Shown one piece after another: positions 17,134 through 26,700 of a stretch of DNA of 64,000 nucleotides. The stretch covers positions 186,001-250,000 of the forward strand of contig OZ245940.1 of the NCBI GenBank assembly GCA_965230045.1, in the 5' to 3' direction. This DNA is from G963662905 sp965230045 (GTDB taxonomy: Bacteria; Bacteroidota; Bacteroidia; Bacteroidales; WRLA01). Every line of letters begins with the position of its first letter. Position 1 is the stretch's first letter. The translations under genes were made by a program, and so were the position numbers. Under the pieces are notes generated by a model. The model was not told the DNA's origin and did not search any database. It saw nothing but the letters and a program-made list of their open reading frames with translations.

Positions 17134-18222
17134 ATGAAGAAAGACTTTCCTGTAGAATTATTCTATAACAAGCTGATTGACTGGTATATTAAGCATAGAC
17201 GAGACCTTCCATGGAGGGAAACCGGCGACGCTTACAAAATTTGGTTGTCCGAAATAATTTTACAGCAAACCCGCGTTCAGCAGGGCCTGCAATATTATAA
17301 TGTGTTCTCCGAACGGTTTCCGGATGTGAAAAGTCTGGCTTCTGCGGATGAAAAAGAAGTGCTACTGTTATGGGAAGGCCTGGGCTATTATTCACGGGCA
17401 CGAAACCTTTTAAAAGCAGCCCGTATTGTTTTATCCAATTACAAGGGACAATTCCCTGATCAATATGATGAATTGCTTAAGTTGCCCGGTATTGGCCCAT
17501 ATACAGCTGCGGCCATAGCTTCTTTCGCCTTTGGCAAGGAATATCCTGCTATCGATGGCAATGTTAAAAGGTTGTTTTCACGCATTTTGGCTTTGGAAGA
17601 AACACAGGATAGCCCAACATTTATTAAAAAGACCAATCATTTTGGTGCACAACTGATCAGTACTCGCGATGCGGCAGTATTCAATCAGGCTGCAATGGAA
17701 CTGGGTGCAATGGTCTGCACACCAAAAAAACCCAGCTGTGCTTTATGCCCTGTTCACGATTTTTGCCTTGGCCACAAAATGGGCATTGAAACACTGCTTC
17801 CAAATAAAAAACGGGGAAATGCTGTACAAAACAGGTTCCTGAATTTTATCGTAGCATTCCATCAAACCAACAATCATCAGCAGAAAGTATTCGTCAGGCA
17901 AAGGGGCGACCGTGATATCTGGGCCCATCTTTTTGAATTTCCCCTTATCGAAACGAAAGCATCACTTGTTGAGGACGAGATTGAAGCGCTAATCAGAAAA
18001 GAGTCCGGGCTTTATGCTGATGAATTCAGTATAAGCAAAATATCTCCGATACAAAAACACCGTTTAAGCCACCAATTGCTCCACCTTCGTTTTATACATA
18101 TTATAATAAGGAGTCACGATATTCCAAAATGGTTATCAACCTATGAATTACAAACACCATTGCAATTACTTGATAATGCTTTTCCGGTGGTTCTTAAGAA
18201 ATACATTAAAGCACATCTGTAA
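17134..18222 (+). CDS. mutY: A/G-specific adenine DNA glycosylase
   Basis: 362 aa. Catalytic Glu40 lies in WLSEIILQQT. The helix-hairpin-helix LPGIGPYTAAA is followed by catalytic Asp141 in AIDGNVKRL. The [4Fe-4S] cluster ligands are Cys195, Cys202, Cys205 and Cys211 (CX6CX2CX5C). The C-terminal 130 residues form the NUDIX-like domain that recognises 8-oxoG. It removes adenine mispaired with 8-oxoguanine. Monocistronic, divergent from the HU gene. Confidence 0.96.
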   Translation: MKKDFPVELFYNKLIDWYIKHRRDLPWRETGDAYKIWLSEIILQQTRVQQGLQYYNVFSERFPDVKSLASADEKEVLLLWEGLGYYSRARNLLKAARIVLSNYKGQFPDQYDELLKLPGIGPYTAAAIASFAFGKEYPAIDGNVKRLFSRILALEETQDSPTFIKKTNHFGAQLISTRDAAVFNQAAMELGAMVCTPKKPSCALCPVHDFCLGHKMGIETLLPNKKRGNAVQNRFLNFIVAFHQTNNHQQKVFVRQRGDRDIWAHLFEFPLIETKASLVEDEIEALIRKESGLYADEFSISKISPIQKHRLSHQLLHLRFIHIIIRSHDIPKWLSTYELQTPLQLLDNAFPVVLKKYIKAHL

Positions 18223-18495
18223 TTGGAATAAATCTTAAAATTAGAAGCTAAAGCTGTTGGTTTTATACCGCGGAATAATTTTGGTTTTTTAAACTGCTGT
18301 ATAACAATAATTTATACAAAAAAAATATTCAGAAACAAATTAACATTTATAAAACGCTGTATTATTGTCATTTAGCCACATATTGAATGACAATTTAGTT
18401 TACTAAACAAATTTAGCAGTTTCATTTTAGGCCTTTTACAATCATTTGATTTACATGCTTTTATAAGAATATTAAAGGCAAATTGGCAGTTTTTT
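18223..18495. other. AT-rich intergenic region before acpP
   Basis: No ORF, RNA gene or clear hairpin seen. Very AT-rich, consistent with upstream elements of the strong acpP promoter at its right-hand end. Confidence 0.4.
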
Positions 18496-18527
18496 TTTGG
18501 ATATTGAATAATAAATTAGTTTCTTTG
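18496..18527 (+). promoter_or_regulatory. Promoter of acpP-fabF-rnc
   Basis: A -33 TTTG (18496-18499) and a -7 TTTCTTTG (18520-18527, one mismatch to TAnnTTTG) are separated by exactly 20 bp. The leader to the acpP ATG is about 25 nt. Confidence 0.6.
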
Positions 18528-18555
18528 CAGCCTGTTTAACCAAAATTTAAAAAGT

Positions 18556-18792
18556 ATGTCTGATATTGCAGAAAGAGTTAAGAACATCATCGTAGATAAG
18601 CTTGGTGTTGACGAGAACGACGTAACTCCAGAAGCAAGCTTCACAAACGACTTAGGTGCTGATTCACTGGATACAGTAGAACTGATTATGGAATTCGAGA
18701 AAGAATTCGGTATTGCTATTCCAGATGACCAGGCTGAAAAGATTTCAAACGTGAAGGAAGCTATCGCCTACATCGAAAACAATGCTAAATAA
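18556..18792 (+). CDS. acpP: Acyl carrier protein
   Basis: 78 aa, acidic. The 4'-phosphopantetheine attachment site is DSLD, with Ser37. It carries the growing acyl chain in type II fatty acid synthesis. It is 16 bp upstream of fabF, the usual pairing. Confidence 0.97.
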   Translation: MSDIAERVKNIIVDKLGVDENDVTPEASFTNDLGADSLDTVELIMEFEKEFGIAIPDDQAEKISNVKEAIAYIENNAK

Positions 18793-18808
18793 TTAATTTC
18801 ATTTTCTA

Positions 18809-20062
18809 ATGAAGTTAAAGAGAGTAGTTGTAACAGGGCTTGGCTCACTGACCCCAATTGGCAAAAGCATTCCGGAATTCTGGGAAGCTTTGCAGGCTGG
18901 GGTCAGTGGTGCTGCACCCATCACCCGTTTTGATGCTTCAAAATTCAAGACGCAATTTGCCTGTGAGCTCAAAGGTTTTGATGTTAAGGAACATTTTGAC
19001 CGAAAAGAAGCCAGGAAGTATGACCGCTATGCGCAATACGGACTGATTTCTTCGGCAGAAGCATATGCTGATGCTGCATTAAAATCCGAAGAGCTTGACC
19101 TGGATCGCTGTGGCGTTATCTGGGCCAGTGGTATCGGAGGGCTCGACACCTTTTTAAAAGAGGTTGTTGATTTTGGCAAAGGTGATGGAACACCACGATT
19201 TAATCCTTTCTTCATCCCCAAAATGATCGCTGATATTACAGCCGGTCATATTTCCATAAAATATGGATTCAGGGGTCCCAATTTCGCTACTGTATCTGCT
19301 TGTGCATCAAGTGCAAACTCTATTGCTGATGCATTTAACTATATTCGCTTAGGTAAAGCCGATATTTTTATTACCGGTGGTTCTGAAGCTGCTATAAACG
19401 AAGCCGGCGTTGGTGGTTTTAACTCCATGCACGCTATTTCTACACGCAACGACGATCCGAAAACCGCTTCCCGGCCTTTCGATAAAGACCGTGATGGTTT
19501 TATTCTTGGTGAAGGCGGTGGCGCAATTGTTCTTGAAGAACTTGAACACGCGAAAAAGCGTGGTGCCCGTATTTATTGTGAACTGGCTGGTGCCGGCCTC
19601 TCAGGTGATGCATATCATATGACAGCTCCGCACCCCGAAGGCCTGGGCGCAATGAATGCCATGAAATGGGCAATGGAAGATGGCGGTATCAATCCTGATG
19701 ATATCGACCACATCAATACTCATGGAACATCCACACCTCTTGGTGATATTGCGGAACCAAAAGCTATTGTAAGCCTTTTTGGTGATCACGCATATGATAT
19801 CCAGATAAACTCTACCAAATCCATGACCGGACACCTCCTTGGTGCAGCTGGTGCAATTGAAGCAATTGCTACCGCACTCGCTGTAAAACATGGTATTGTT
19901 CCTCCAACAATCAACCATTTTACAGACGATCCGGAAATTGACAATAAACTTGATTTTACTTATCACAAAGCTGTGAAAAAAGAAATCAAAGCTGCTTTAA
20001 GCAATACCTTTGGGTTTGGCGGACATAATGCTTCTCTTGCGTTCAAAAAATTTGAGGAATAA
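18809..20062 (+). CDS. fabF: Beta-ketoacyl-ACP synthase II
   Basis: 417 aa, full length. The thiolase-fold catalytic triad is visible: Cys165 (SACASSAN), His305 (NTHGTSTPLGD) and His342 (SMTGHLLGAAG). The C-terminal NTFGFGGHNA is typical. It condenses malonyl-ACP with acyl-ACP during chain elongation. Middle gene of acpP-fabF-rnc, an order widely kept in Bacteroidota. Confidence 0.97.
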   Translation: MKLKRVVVTGLGSLTPIGKSIPEFWEALQAGVSGAAPITRFDASKFKTQFACELKGFDVKEHFDRKEARKYDRYAQYGLISSAEAYADAALKSEELDLDRCGVIWASGIGGLDTFLKEVVDFGKGDGTPRFNPFFIPKMIADITAGHISIKYGFRGPNFATVSACASSANSIADAFNYIRLGKADIFITGGSEAAINEAGVGGFNSMHAISTRNDDPKTASRPFDKDRDGFILGEGGGAIVLEELEHAKKRGARIYCELAGAGLSGDAYHMTAPHPEGLGAMNAMKWAMEDGGINPDDIDHINTHGTSTPLGDIAEPKAIVSLFGDHAYDIQINSTKSMTGHLLGAAGAIEAIATALAVKHGIVPPTINHFTDDPEIDNKLDFTYHKAVKKEIKAALSNTFGFGGHNASLAFKKFEE

Positions 20063-20065
20063 ACC

Positions 20066-20803
20066 TTGGTTGGCGTTCGTCTGATTAAAGCATCGTTATC
20101 TCCTGATAAAGAACTTTATCACTCAATAAAAAATATTTTCGGGTTTTATCCCGGAAATATTTTTTTGTATAAACTGGCGTTCAGGCACCGCTCTGCTGCC
20201 CAGGAAATCACTAAAGGCGTTAAAGTAAGCAACGAACGCCTGGAATATCTCGGTGATGCCGTTTTAGGTTCCATTATTGCCGATTATCTCTTTAAAAAAT
20301 TCCCCCTCAAAGACGAAGGTTTCCTTACGGAAATGCGCTCAAAAATTGTGAGCCGTGAGCAACTCAACAAACTCAGCATAAAACTTGGTTTGGACAAACT
20401 CATTGAATCCAATTCGGATATTTACCATAAATCCAAATCGGCTATGGGCGATGCTTTTGAGGCTTTTGTGGGCGCACTGTACCTTGATAAAGGCTATATG
20501 CCCACCAAAAAAATCCTCCTGAACCGTGTGGTAAAAGTGCATTACGACATCGACCGCCTCGAAAATCAGCAGCTCAATTTTAAAAGCAAGCTGATTGAAT
20601 GGTCACAAAAAGAAAAGCAGGAGGTGGAATTTAAACTGCTTCAGGAAATTGGACAGGGACATAAAAAACAATATCAGGTGGAAATCCTGGTGAATAGTGA
20701 ACCCATTGCCAAAGCACAAGATTATTCCATTAAGGGGGCAGAAAAAATTGCTGCCGAAAAAGCTTGTAACAAGCTGGAAAAGAAACTAGGCCACGAGATA
20801 TAA
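20066..20803 (+). CDS. rnc: Ribonuclease III
   Basis: 245 aa if translation begins at the TTG at 20066, three bases after the fabF stop. No ATG lies between there and the conserved domain, so a TTG start is likely. The signature NERLEYLGDAVLGSI is present, as is the second catalytic acidic pair in GDAFEAFVGALYLD. The last 70 residues form a double-stranded RNA-binding domain. It processes the rRNA precursor and other double-stranded RNA. Translation is probably coupled to fabF. Confidence 0.95.
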   Translation: MVGVRLIKASLSPDKELYHSIKNIFGFYPGNIFLYKLAFRHRSAAQEITKGVKVSNERLEYLGDAVLGSIIADYLFKKFPLKDEGFLTEMRSKIVSREQLNKLSIKLGLDKLIESNSDIYHKSKSAMGDAFEAFVGALYLDKGYMPTKKILLNRVVKVHYDIDRLENQQLNFKSKLIEWSQKEKQEVEFKLLQEIGQGHKKQYQVEILVNSEPIAKAQDYSIKGAEKIAAEKACNKLEKKLGHEI

Positions 20804-20814
20804 TGGCACAAAAA

Positions 20815-20834
20815 ACCCGGACAGGCGCCCGGGT
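20815..20834. terminator. Terminator between rnc and elbB
   Basis: GC-rich stem ACCCGG / CCGGGT with an A run on the left. It works best for elbB on the minus strand (T run after the stem) and may also serve the convergent rnc. Confidence 0.6.
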
Positions 20835-20860
20835 GATCTTTCATTTATCAAATTAGCATT

Positions 20861-21514
20861 TTAATCCCTCAGGTCTTCCAAAACTTTTGCTACAATATTC
20901 TCAGCACCTTTTGCGATTTGCAGGATATTGGCATCGAGCATATAACAGGGCGTGGTGTAAATTTTGTGCTCTTTGTCCACAATTACCTGCTCATGATCTG
21001 TGTTGATGTGTTTCCCTCCCATTGCTTCAATAGCAGTTATGGTTCCTTCGTCCTGGCCAATTGTTACAGTAACGCCCGGGAGGATGCGCGCGATCATCGC
21101 AGGCGCAATACAGAGGGCTGCAATGGGCTTATCTGCTTCGTAAAATGACTGCACCGCTTCGGCCACATCTCCGTTAACGGCTGCATCCGGACCATCAAAA
21201 GCAATGGTACAAAGGTTTTTTGCCACACCAAAACCACCCGGGAAAAAGAGCACATCATAATCTTCTGAATTCAACTCCTTCAGGTTTTTTATTGCACCAC
21301 GGGCGATACGCGCCGATTCTACCAATACGTTGCGCTTTTCCTGCATTTCTTCACCGTTTAAATGATTGATTACATGGTGCTGATTGATGTCGGGGGCAAA
21401 AATATCATAAGAACTGCCCGCCTTGGCAATGGCATACATACTCAATGTAGCTTCGTGAATTTCGGCTCCGTCAAAAACACCGCAACCGCTTAATACTAAT
21501 GCAAATTTTTTCAT
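20861..21514 (-). CDS. elbB: ElbB-type glyoxalase of the DJ-1/PfpI superfamily
   Basis: 217 aa. It begins MKKFALVLSGCGVFDGAEIHE, typical of ElbB. The fold's nucleophile region appears as AALCIAPAM (Cys about 135), with FFPGGFGVAKNL upstream. The family shows weak glyoxalase activity and is annotated in isoprenoid biosynthesis; its physiological role is not settled. Single gene with its own terminator. Confidence 0.93.
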   Translation of the reverse strand: MKKFALVLSGCGVFDGAEIHEATLSMYAIAKAGSSYDIFAPDINQHHVINHLNGEEMQEKRNVLVESARIARGAIKNLKELNSEDYDVLFFPGGFGVAKNLCTIAFDGPDAAVNGDVAEAVQSFYEADKPIAALCIAPAMIARILPGVTVTIGQDEGTITAIEAMGGKHINTDHEQVIVDKEHKIYTTPCYMLDANILQIAKGAENIVAKVLEDLRD

Positions 21515-21683
21515 GATCCTTTTATTTTATTTGTTGATTTTTAAATTTTATCACTCATCCTGCGAAAGAGATCTTTTTACGATTACAATAGTCATTAGAC
21601 TATAAAAACGCAATACAATAGTACAAAAATTTGTCCCAATTGTTCCTGCGAATTATCAGAACCCAAAAATGCCCAGAAGAAAA

Positions 21684-23099
21684 TCAATCGTGGTAAATAG
21701 AAGCGGGCGGGGGTTTGGGGAAATGATGCACATTTACTGTATCGCTGGCGGGACAGCCAAAATTATTCACCGTAACGTAATATTGTCCAGGTGTAGTCAC
21801 TGTGATGGTTCTTGTTGTTTCTCCTGTATTCCATAAAAAACCCATATAGTCCATACCCGAATCCAGGATTATGGGCACGCCATCACAGGCAGTGGTATCA
21901 TCGGGAAGGTTCACTTCCTGAAAATCAGCAATTTTCACGGTATAAACCTCGGCATTCATCTGGCAGGGGTCGTTATCGTATTCAAATATAAACGTTTCCA
22001 GTCCTTCATAGGGCGGATCGTAATAAGGATCGATAAGTATGGTATCACGCATTTCGCCGGGCGGGATGAAAACCGTATCGCTCACATAGGAAAAATCAAC
22101 ACCATTGGTAGCTGTTCCGTAGATGGTGTCTATGTAAATCCAGGTAGTATCTACTGATGTTTCCGGGATTTCAAAAAGCACATATGCCTGTGTACATCCT
22201 TCCACAGCAAAATTACTATCTAAAGGTGTACTGTATTGGTGGTCAATATTCACCACAGGACTGGAGAAGCTGTTGGCTTCAAGGAAAACACCGGTATCAA
22301 AAGCATGATCCTGTTCGTCGGCAACTGTAAATTTGATATGATAGGTTTGACACGGAACAACCAGTGCATATGCAGTAATTGGCACGGTTAAACCGTCATA
22401 TTCAATATTATAAGAAGGATTACCTACATAATTGGTTTTAAAAAAAGTGGGATGACTCGATGCTCTGGGTGGATTGCAAGCCGCATTATCTTCCGGATAA
22501 CATCCATTATTCACACTATCGATTGATACTACAGAATTTGTTCCGGGAATTAAGGCAATATTCATTTTATCATAGGTCCCTCCGTTAGGATCCGGCCCGG
22601 AAATGAAAAAAGCAAAAATATCATTGATACTATAAATGTATTCGGGGTATTCATCGGATCCAAAAACAAAATTCAACCGTATTGTATCAGATTGTGGAAT
22701 AAAATCAAACTCCAAAATACAGGCATCATGTGTGTTACCTCCTGACAAGGGGTCCAGATCAGGGTCTCCCGGGTTATTATTATTGTAGCCTGCTCCTTCC
22801 TGACTGTTTAAACCGGGATTGGCTCCATTGGCGCCTACAGCAATTTCCGCTTTTCCTGTAGTTAAGATTACTCCTTCTTCCATTCCGACCCCACAAACCA
22901 GACCATTTCCAAAAATACCACTGGCAATACCTGCTCCAGTTGAAGTTACATTGAAATAATCAACACCGGTGCCACAGATGTATTCAACCATATCTTCCGG
23001 ACTTGGACTAGTATCCATCGTGAGAGATTGCGCACTGCCTTTAACTGAAAAAAATATCAGGACAAAAAATAAAAAAACAAAATGGTTTTTCAGCAGCAT
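21684..23099 (-). CDS. Choice-of-anchor L family exported protein without a sorting domain
   Basis: 471 aa with a signal peptide (cleavage near GSAQ, residue 24). Residues about 35-275 match the choice-of-anchor L pattern: a TTGKAEIAVGAN region, then FVFGSDEYPEY and a Cys-containing ADEQDHAFDTGVFLEA. A Calx-beta-like or Ig-like segment follows (about 280-395), then a short Ig-like repeat. The protein stops at PPPASIYHD without the T9SS or gliding-type C-terminus usual for this family. The 3' side holds no continuing frame, so it may be truncated or may rely on another anchor. Confidence 0.75.
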   Translation of the reverse strand: MLLKNHFVFLFFVLIFFSVKGSAQSLTMDTSPSPEDMVEYICGTGVDYFNVTSTGAGIASGIFGNGLVCGVGMEEGVILTTGKAEIAVGANGANPGLNSQEGAGYNNNNPGDPDLDPLSGGNTHDACILEFDFIPQSDTIRLNFVFGSDEYPEYIYSINDIFAFFISGPDPNGGTYDKMNIALIPGTNSVVSIDSVNNGCYPEDNAACNPPRASSHPTFFKTNYVGNPSYNIEYDGLTVPITAYALVVPCQTYHIKFTVADEQDHAFDTGVFLEANSFSSPVVNIDHQYSTPLDSNFAVEGCTQAYVLFEIPETSVDTTWIYIDTIYGTATNGVDFSYVSDTVFIPPGEMRDTILIDPYYDPPYEGLETFIFEYDNDPCQMNAEVYTVKIADFQEVNLPDDTTACDGVPIILDSGMDYMGFLWNTGETTRTITVTTPGQYYVTVNNFGCPASDTVNVHHFPKPPPASIYHD

Positions 23100-23185
23100 G
23101 ATAATGGATTATAAAACTCTAACCCCTAAGATACAAAAAGTTGTCTTAGAGTTGTATACTCAAATCAAATATATGTAAAAAACAA

Positions 23186-23212
23186 TTCCGCTTTAACTTT
23201 CGTTTAAGCGGA
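23186..23212 (-). terminator. Terminator of the tail-specific protease gene
   Basis: Stem TTCCGCTT / AAGCGGAA, followed on the minus strand by a T-rich run, 26 bp beyond the protease stop. Confidence 0.7.
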
Positions 23213-23238
23213 ACTGTATTGTATTCTTTAGTATTCAG

Positions 23239-25374
23239 CTATTTTCCGGCATTACCCGAATTGCCATTCAAATCCTGAATCACCTTAATGGCTTCATAAA
23301 GATAATTATCGGTCATCAGGCGTTTGTGCCATCGTTCGGTACTTTCCTGCTTTGTGGAATCGGCTTCAATTTCAGCCAGATCGTCTGTAAGCGTGAAAAT
23401 TTTAATATCCAGGCTGTCTTTGCCCACATCTTTGTATTTTTCGCTGAGTTTATCGAGCGAATCCTGGCGCAGTTCAAACTCGTCCAGAGCCAGTGGATAT
23501 TTGGTTTTATCGCGTTGTTCTTTCAGCCTTTTGGCATTTTCATCAATAAGCATCAAAACCGAATCCTCTTTTATCCTATCCATGCTGTGCGCAACACTTT
23601 TCTCAAAAGCAGCTGCATTATCAGCCAGCATATCATAGCTCGATTTTTTGATTTCCGTCCAGGGCAATGGATAATCCAGGTCTTTTTCACCGATATCCAT
23701 ATAGCTGTACAAATCGGGTACAATAATATCGGGTGTAACGCCTTCTAACTGTGTGGCGCCGCCGTTGATGCGGTAAAATTTCTGTACGGTTACCTTGATG
23801 GCGCCCAACGGTTTGATATCGTCCTGTCCGCGCACAAACCCATCGAGATCAAAAAAGCGCTGCACGGTTCCTTTACCAAAAGTACTTTTGCTGCCCATAA
23901 TCACGGCACGTTTATAGTCCTGCATGGCTGCGGCCAGAATTTCGGAAGCCGATGCGCTGGCGTGGTTTACCATAATCACCATGGGTTTGTCCCAGTTGAT
24001 GTTTTTATTGTAATCGCGCAGCACGCGCACATCGCCTGTAGTACTTTTAACCTGAACTACGGGGCCATCTTCGATAAACATACCTGCAATCTCCACAGCA
24101 TCCTGCAAAGAACCACCGCCATCATTGCGCAGATCCAGCACTATGCCGCTCACATTTTCTTTTTTCAGCTTCTCCATTTCTTTGCGCATATCACCGGCTG
24201 CAGTGCGGTGTGTTTCCTTATCTCTATCGCTGAAATTATTGTAAAAGCTGGGCAGATAAATATAGCCGATTCGTTCGCCGGTTTCTTCATCTTCTATTAC
24301 CGTTGATTTGGCATAGGTTTCTTCAATTACCACCACATCGCGCACAATCGGGATTTCTTTGGTGCTTCCATCCACTTTTTTTACAGTGAGGCGCACTTTC
24401 GTGCCTTTTTTCCCTCGGATCAGCTGCACCGCTTTATCGAGGCGCATATCCACAATATCAACGGGTTCTTCCTCATCGCCCTGGCCAACTTTCAGGATTT
24501 TATCATTGACTTCCAGTTCGCCCTGTTTCCATGAAGGGCTTCCGGGCACGATATTGTTTACGGTTACATAACCATCGCGGCTGGTCAGTGTGGCACCGAT
24601 TCCTTCGAGCTGGCCACTGAAATTGATATCAAAATCTTCCTTGCGCTTGGGAGGAAAATAAGCGGTATGCGGATCATAAACCGAAACAAAAGCATTGATA
24701 TAATCGGAAATATGGTCTTCATTTTCCATCTGGCTCAGATATTTGAAATAATCTTTATAGCGTTTACGCACCGATTCGCGGGCATCGGTTTCCATTTCGT
24801 CAAAAGATTTTTCTTCCCAGGCTGTATCCTGTTTGGCCAGTGCTTTCTCCTGCTCCTCCATTTTGCTGCTCAGGCGGTTAAGGGTTTCGTATTTCAGCAT
24901 CCTGCGCCAGAGGTCGCGCAATTCTTCGTCATTTTTCACCCAATCACGTTTGTCGGGATCAAATTCCAGGTATTCTTTTTTCTCGTAATCGAAAGGTTCA
25001 TCAAGAATTTCGATGTAGAAATCTTCTGTTTGCTCCTGACGTTTATTCAATAATTCCACAGCAAGGTTGAAGAGCCCGAAAGAAGTGGCCTGAAGTTCAT
25101 CATCAAAACGGTTTTGATAAAAATTGAGCGTATCCAGGTCTTCCTGCGTAAAGAAACGCTTAAAAGGATCATTTTGCTTCAGGTAATTGGAATAAGCCTT
25201 TTCTGAAAAATCATCATTCAATTCCAGAGGATTATAATGGCCTTGTTGCAAAGCTTTATTTACGAGATTGACAAGATAGGCGTTGCGTTTGATTTCCCTG
25301 GCCGATTGCGCCTTGCAGCCTGTATTAAAACCCAAAAGGGCGATAAGCAGGATATATAAAAAACTTTTTTTCAT
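23239..25374 (-). CDS. prc: Tail-specific (S41) carboxy-terminal processing protease, lipoprotein type
   Basis: 711 aa. A lipoprotein signal peptide ends at Cys20 (LGFNTGC). A helical N-terminal region leads to a PDZ domain (about 240-330), then the S41 protease core with LDLRNDGGGSL. The Ser/Lys dyad lies in ASASASEIL and GSKSTFGKGTVQ. A C-terminal DUF3340-like helical domain follows. This is the Prc/Tsp layout, and the family degrades or trims periplasmic proteins from their C-termini. Monocistronic with its own terminator. Confidence 0.93.
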   Translation of the reverse strand: MKKSFLYILLIALLGFNTGCKAQSAREIKRNAYLVNLVNKALQQGHYNPLELNDDFSEKAYSNYLKQNDPFKRFFTQEDLDTLNFYQNRFDDELQATSFGLFNLAVELLNKRQEQTEDFYIEILDEPFDYEKKEYLEFDPDKRDWVKNDEELRDLWRRMLKYETLNRLSSKMEEQEKALAKQDTAWEEKSFDEMETDARESVRKRYKDYFKYLSQMENEDHISDYINAFVSVYDPHTAYFPPKRKEDFDINFSGQLEGIGATLTSRDGYVTVNNIVPGSPSWKQGELEVNDKILKVGQGDEEEPVDIVDMRLDKAVQLIRGKKGTKVRLTVKKVDGSTKEIPIVRDVVVIEETYAKSTVIEDEETGERIGYIYLPSFYNNFSDRDKETHRTAAGDMRKEMEKLKKENVSGIVLDLRNDGGGSLQDAVEIAGMFIEDGPVVQVKSTTGDVRVLRDYNKNINWDKPMVIMVNHASASASEILAAAMQDYKRAVIMGSKSTFGKGTVQRFFDLDGFVRGQDDIKPLGAIKVTVQKFYRINGGATQLEGVTPDIIVPDLYSYMDIGEKDLDYPLPWTEIKKSSYDMLADNAAAFEKSVAHSMDRIKEDSVLMLIDENAKRLKEQRDKTKYPLALDEFELRQDSLDKLSEKYKDVGKDSLDIKIFTLTDDLAEIEADSTKQESTERWHKRLMTDNYLYEAIKVIQDLNGNSGNAGK

Positions 25375-25518
25375 AAAAAAATATTTTGTTTCATGGGTAT
25401 TCGTATCAAAAGTAACAAAATTATGTACCTGATGGTATCGGCATGGGCTTAAAAAAAGTTAATTTGCTCAAAACGTACACTATTGGACAATATATCACAA
25501 GCTGAATTCCAGAAACTG

Positions 25519-25619
25519 ATCCCATCATTTATTTATGCCACGATCCGTTGTAAAATTAGTCTCAAAACGAATCTGATTTTTGCAAAAAATACATTTCTCA
25601 GCATTAAAATATATCTTTG
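25519..25619 (+). promoter_or_regulatory. Promoter region of the second LytTR gene
   Basis: The -7 box TATCTTTG is at 25612-25619, 30 bp before the ATG. No -33 TTTG is seen at the right distance. One ATCCCAT motif, as found near both LytTR genes, lies at 25519-25525. Confidence 0.45.
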
Positions 25620-25648
25620 TTAACTGAATAATCTATATCTGTGAGCAA

Positions 25649-26536
25649 ATGAATAATCTGCTTTTCAAACCCTATCCTTTTCTGTTTTCCTTGCGGAAAA
25701 ACCTAATTATGGCAATTGGTTTTGGAATTTGTGCGGGTTTTCTTAATTATTACCGACTTGATAATGCTTTTGTAAGCGAATACCTCAAAACATCTAAAGA
25801 GCTGACAGCGCTGTTTTTCAGCCTAATACCTTTTTGTTGCATTTTATTGATATTTGAGCTTTTACCTAAATTATTCAGCGAAAAATTTAAAGAGAGCTGG
25901 AATATTTTTCGGGAAATATGCCTGGTCTTAACATTAATCTTCAGTATTGTAATCAGCGTTTACCTCTATTTTTTTCTGATTTCCAAAGAAGAACCATCTT
26001 TCCTGCATTCTTCGTTTCTGTTTAAAATTGCCGTCTATGCTTTTTCTACGGGAAGTTTTTTTTCACTGTTAGTAGTTTGGATTAATTATACGGTCATCCT
26101 GCGTAAGAACTTAAGGAAAATAAAAGAGCAGAACCAACATCTGAAGCAATTTGCGAACAAAAACGAAAATGTCAGTAATGCAGGAATGGTCACGATTCCC
26201 ACTCAAATTAAAAATGAATTTATAAAATTCAATACTGCAGAATTACTCTTCATTAAATCGGAAGGCAATTACCTTGAAGTTTTTACTCAAAAAAATTCCG
26301 GGACAGAAACGAAACTCTACCGTGCAGCTCTGCAGGAAGTTGAAAAAGCCCTTGCTCCTTATACTGATATTATGAGAACGCACCGTTCCTATATTGTCAA
26401 TCTGAAAAAAATTAAACGAACGAGTGGTAATGCACGGAACTATCAGTTGTATTTTGAAGGCTTTCAAGATGCTGTTCCTGTTTCGAGGAATCGTTTTCAG
26501 GATTTCAATGAGCGCTTAAAATCTTTAACCGATTGA
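25649..26536 (+). CDS. LytTR-family regulator with membrane-spanning N-terminus (second copy)
   Basis: 295 aa. Four hydrophobic segments (about 19-34, 50-70, 90-112, 125-148) precede a coiled linker (RKIKEQNQHLKQF). The LytTR DNA-binding domain occupies about 180-292, with LLFIKSEGNYLEV, RTHRSYIVNL and PVSRNRFQDF. It has the same design as the protein at 9736-10575 but only distant sequence similarity outside the LytTR domain. It sits 164 bp ahead of the flavoprotein-FISUMP operon, with three phased repeats in between, so that operon is its likely target. Confidence 0.88.
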   Translation: MNNLLFKPYPFLFSLRKNLIMAIGFGICAGFLNYYRLDNAFVSEYLKTSKELTALFFSLIPFCCILLIFELLPKLFSEKFKESWNIFREICLVLTLIFSIVISVYLYFFLISKEEPSFLHSSFLFKIAVYAFSTGSFFSLLVVWINYTVILRKNLRKIKEQNQHLKQFANKNENVSNAGMVTIPTQIKNEFIKFNTAELLFIKSEGNYLEVFTQKNSGTETKLYRAALQEVEKALAPYTDIMRTHRSYIVNLKKIKRTSGNARNYQLYFEGFQDAVPVSRNRFQDFNERLKSLTD

Positions 26537-26565
26537 AAACATACTGCCTGTTCGTCCAAGAACAG

Positions 26566-26620
26566 TCCCATTCATCACAGATTTATCCTTTTCACAACAT
26601 AACTCATCCCATTCATAACA
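26566..26620. promoter_or_regulatory. Three phased direct repeats, putative LytTR operator
   Basis: TCCCATTCATCACA (from 26566), TCCTTTTCACAACA (from 26586) and TCCCATTCATAACA (from 26607) are spaced 20 and 21 bp apart. They lie between the LytTR gene and the flavoprotein gene, about 80-135 bp before its start. Spacing of two helical turns is what LytTR dimers typically use. Confidence 0.6.
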
Positions 26621-26700
26621 AAGTAGTTATTTTACAGCTATTTATAAAATGAGCTTTCATAGTTTTGGCTATCAATTATTTGTTTCAAAAAGCCAAAAAC

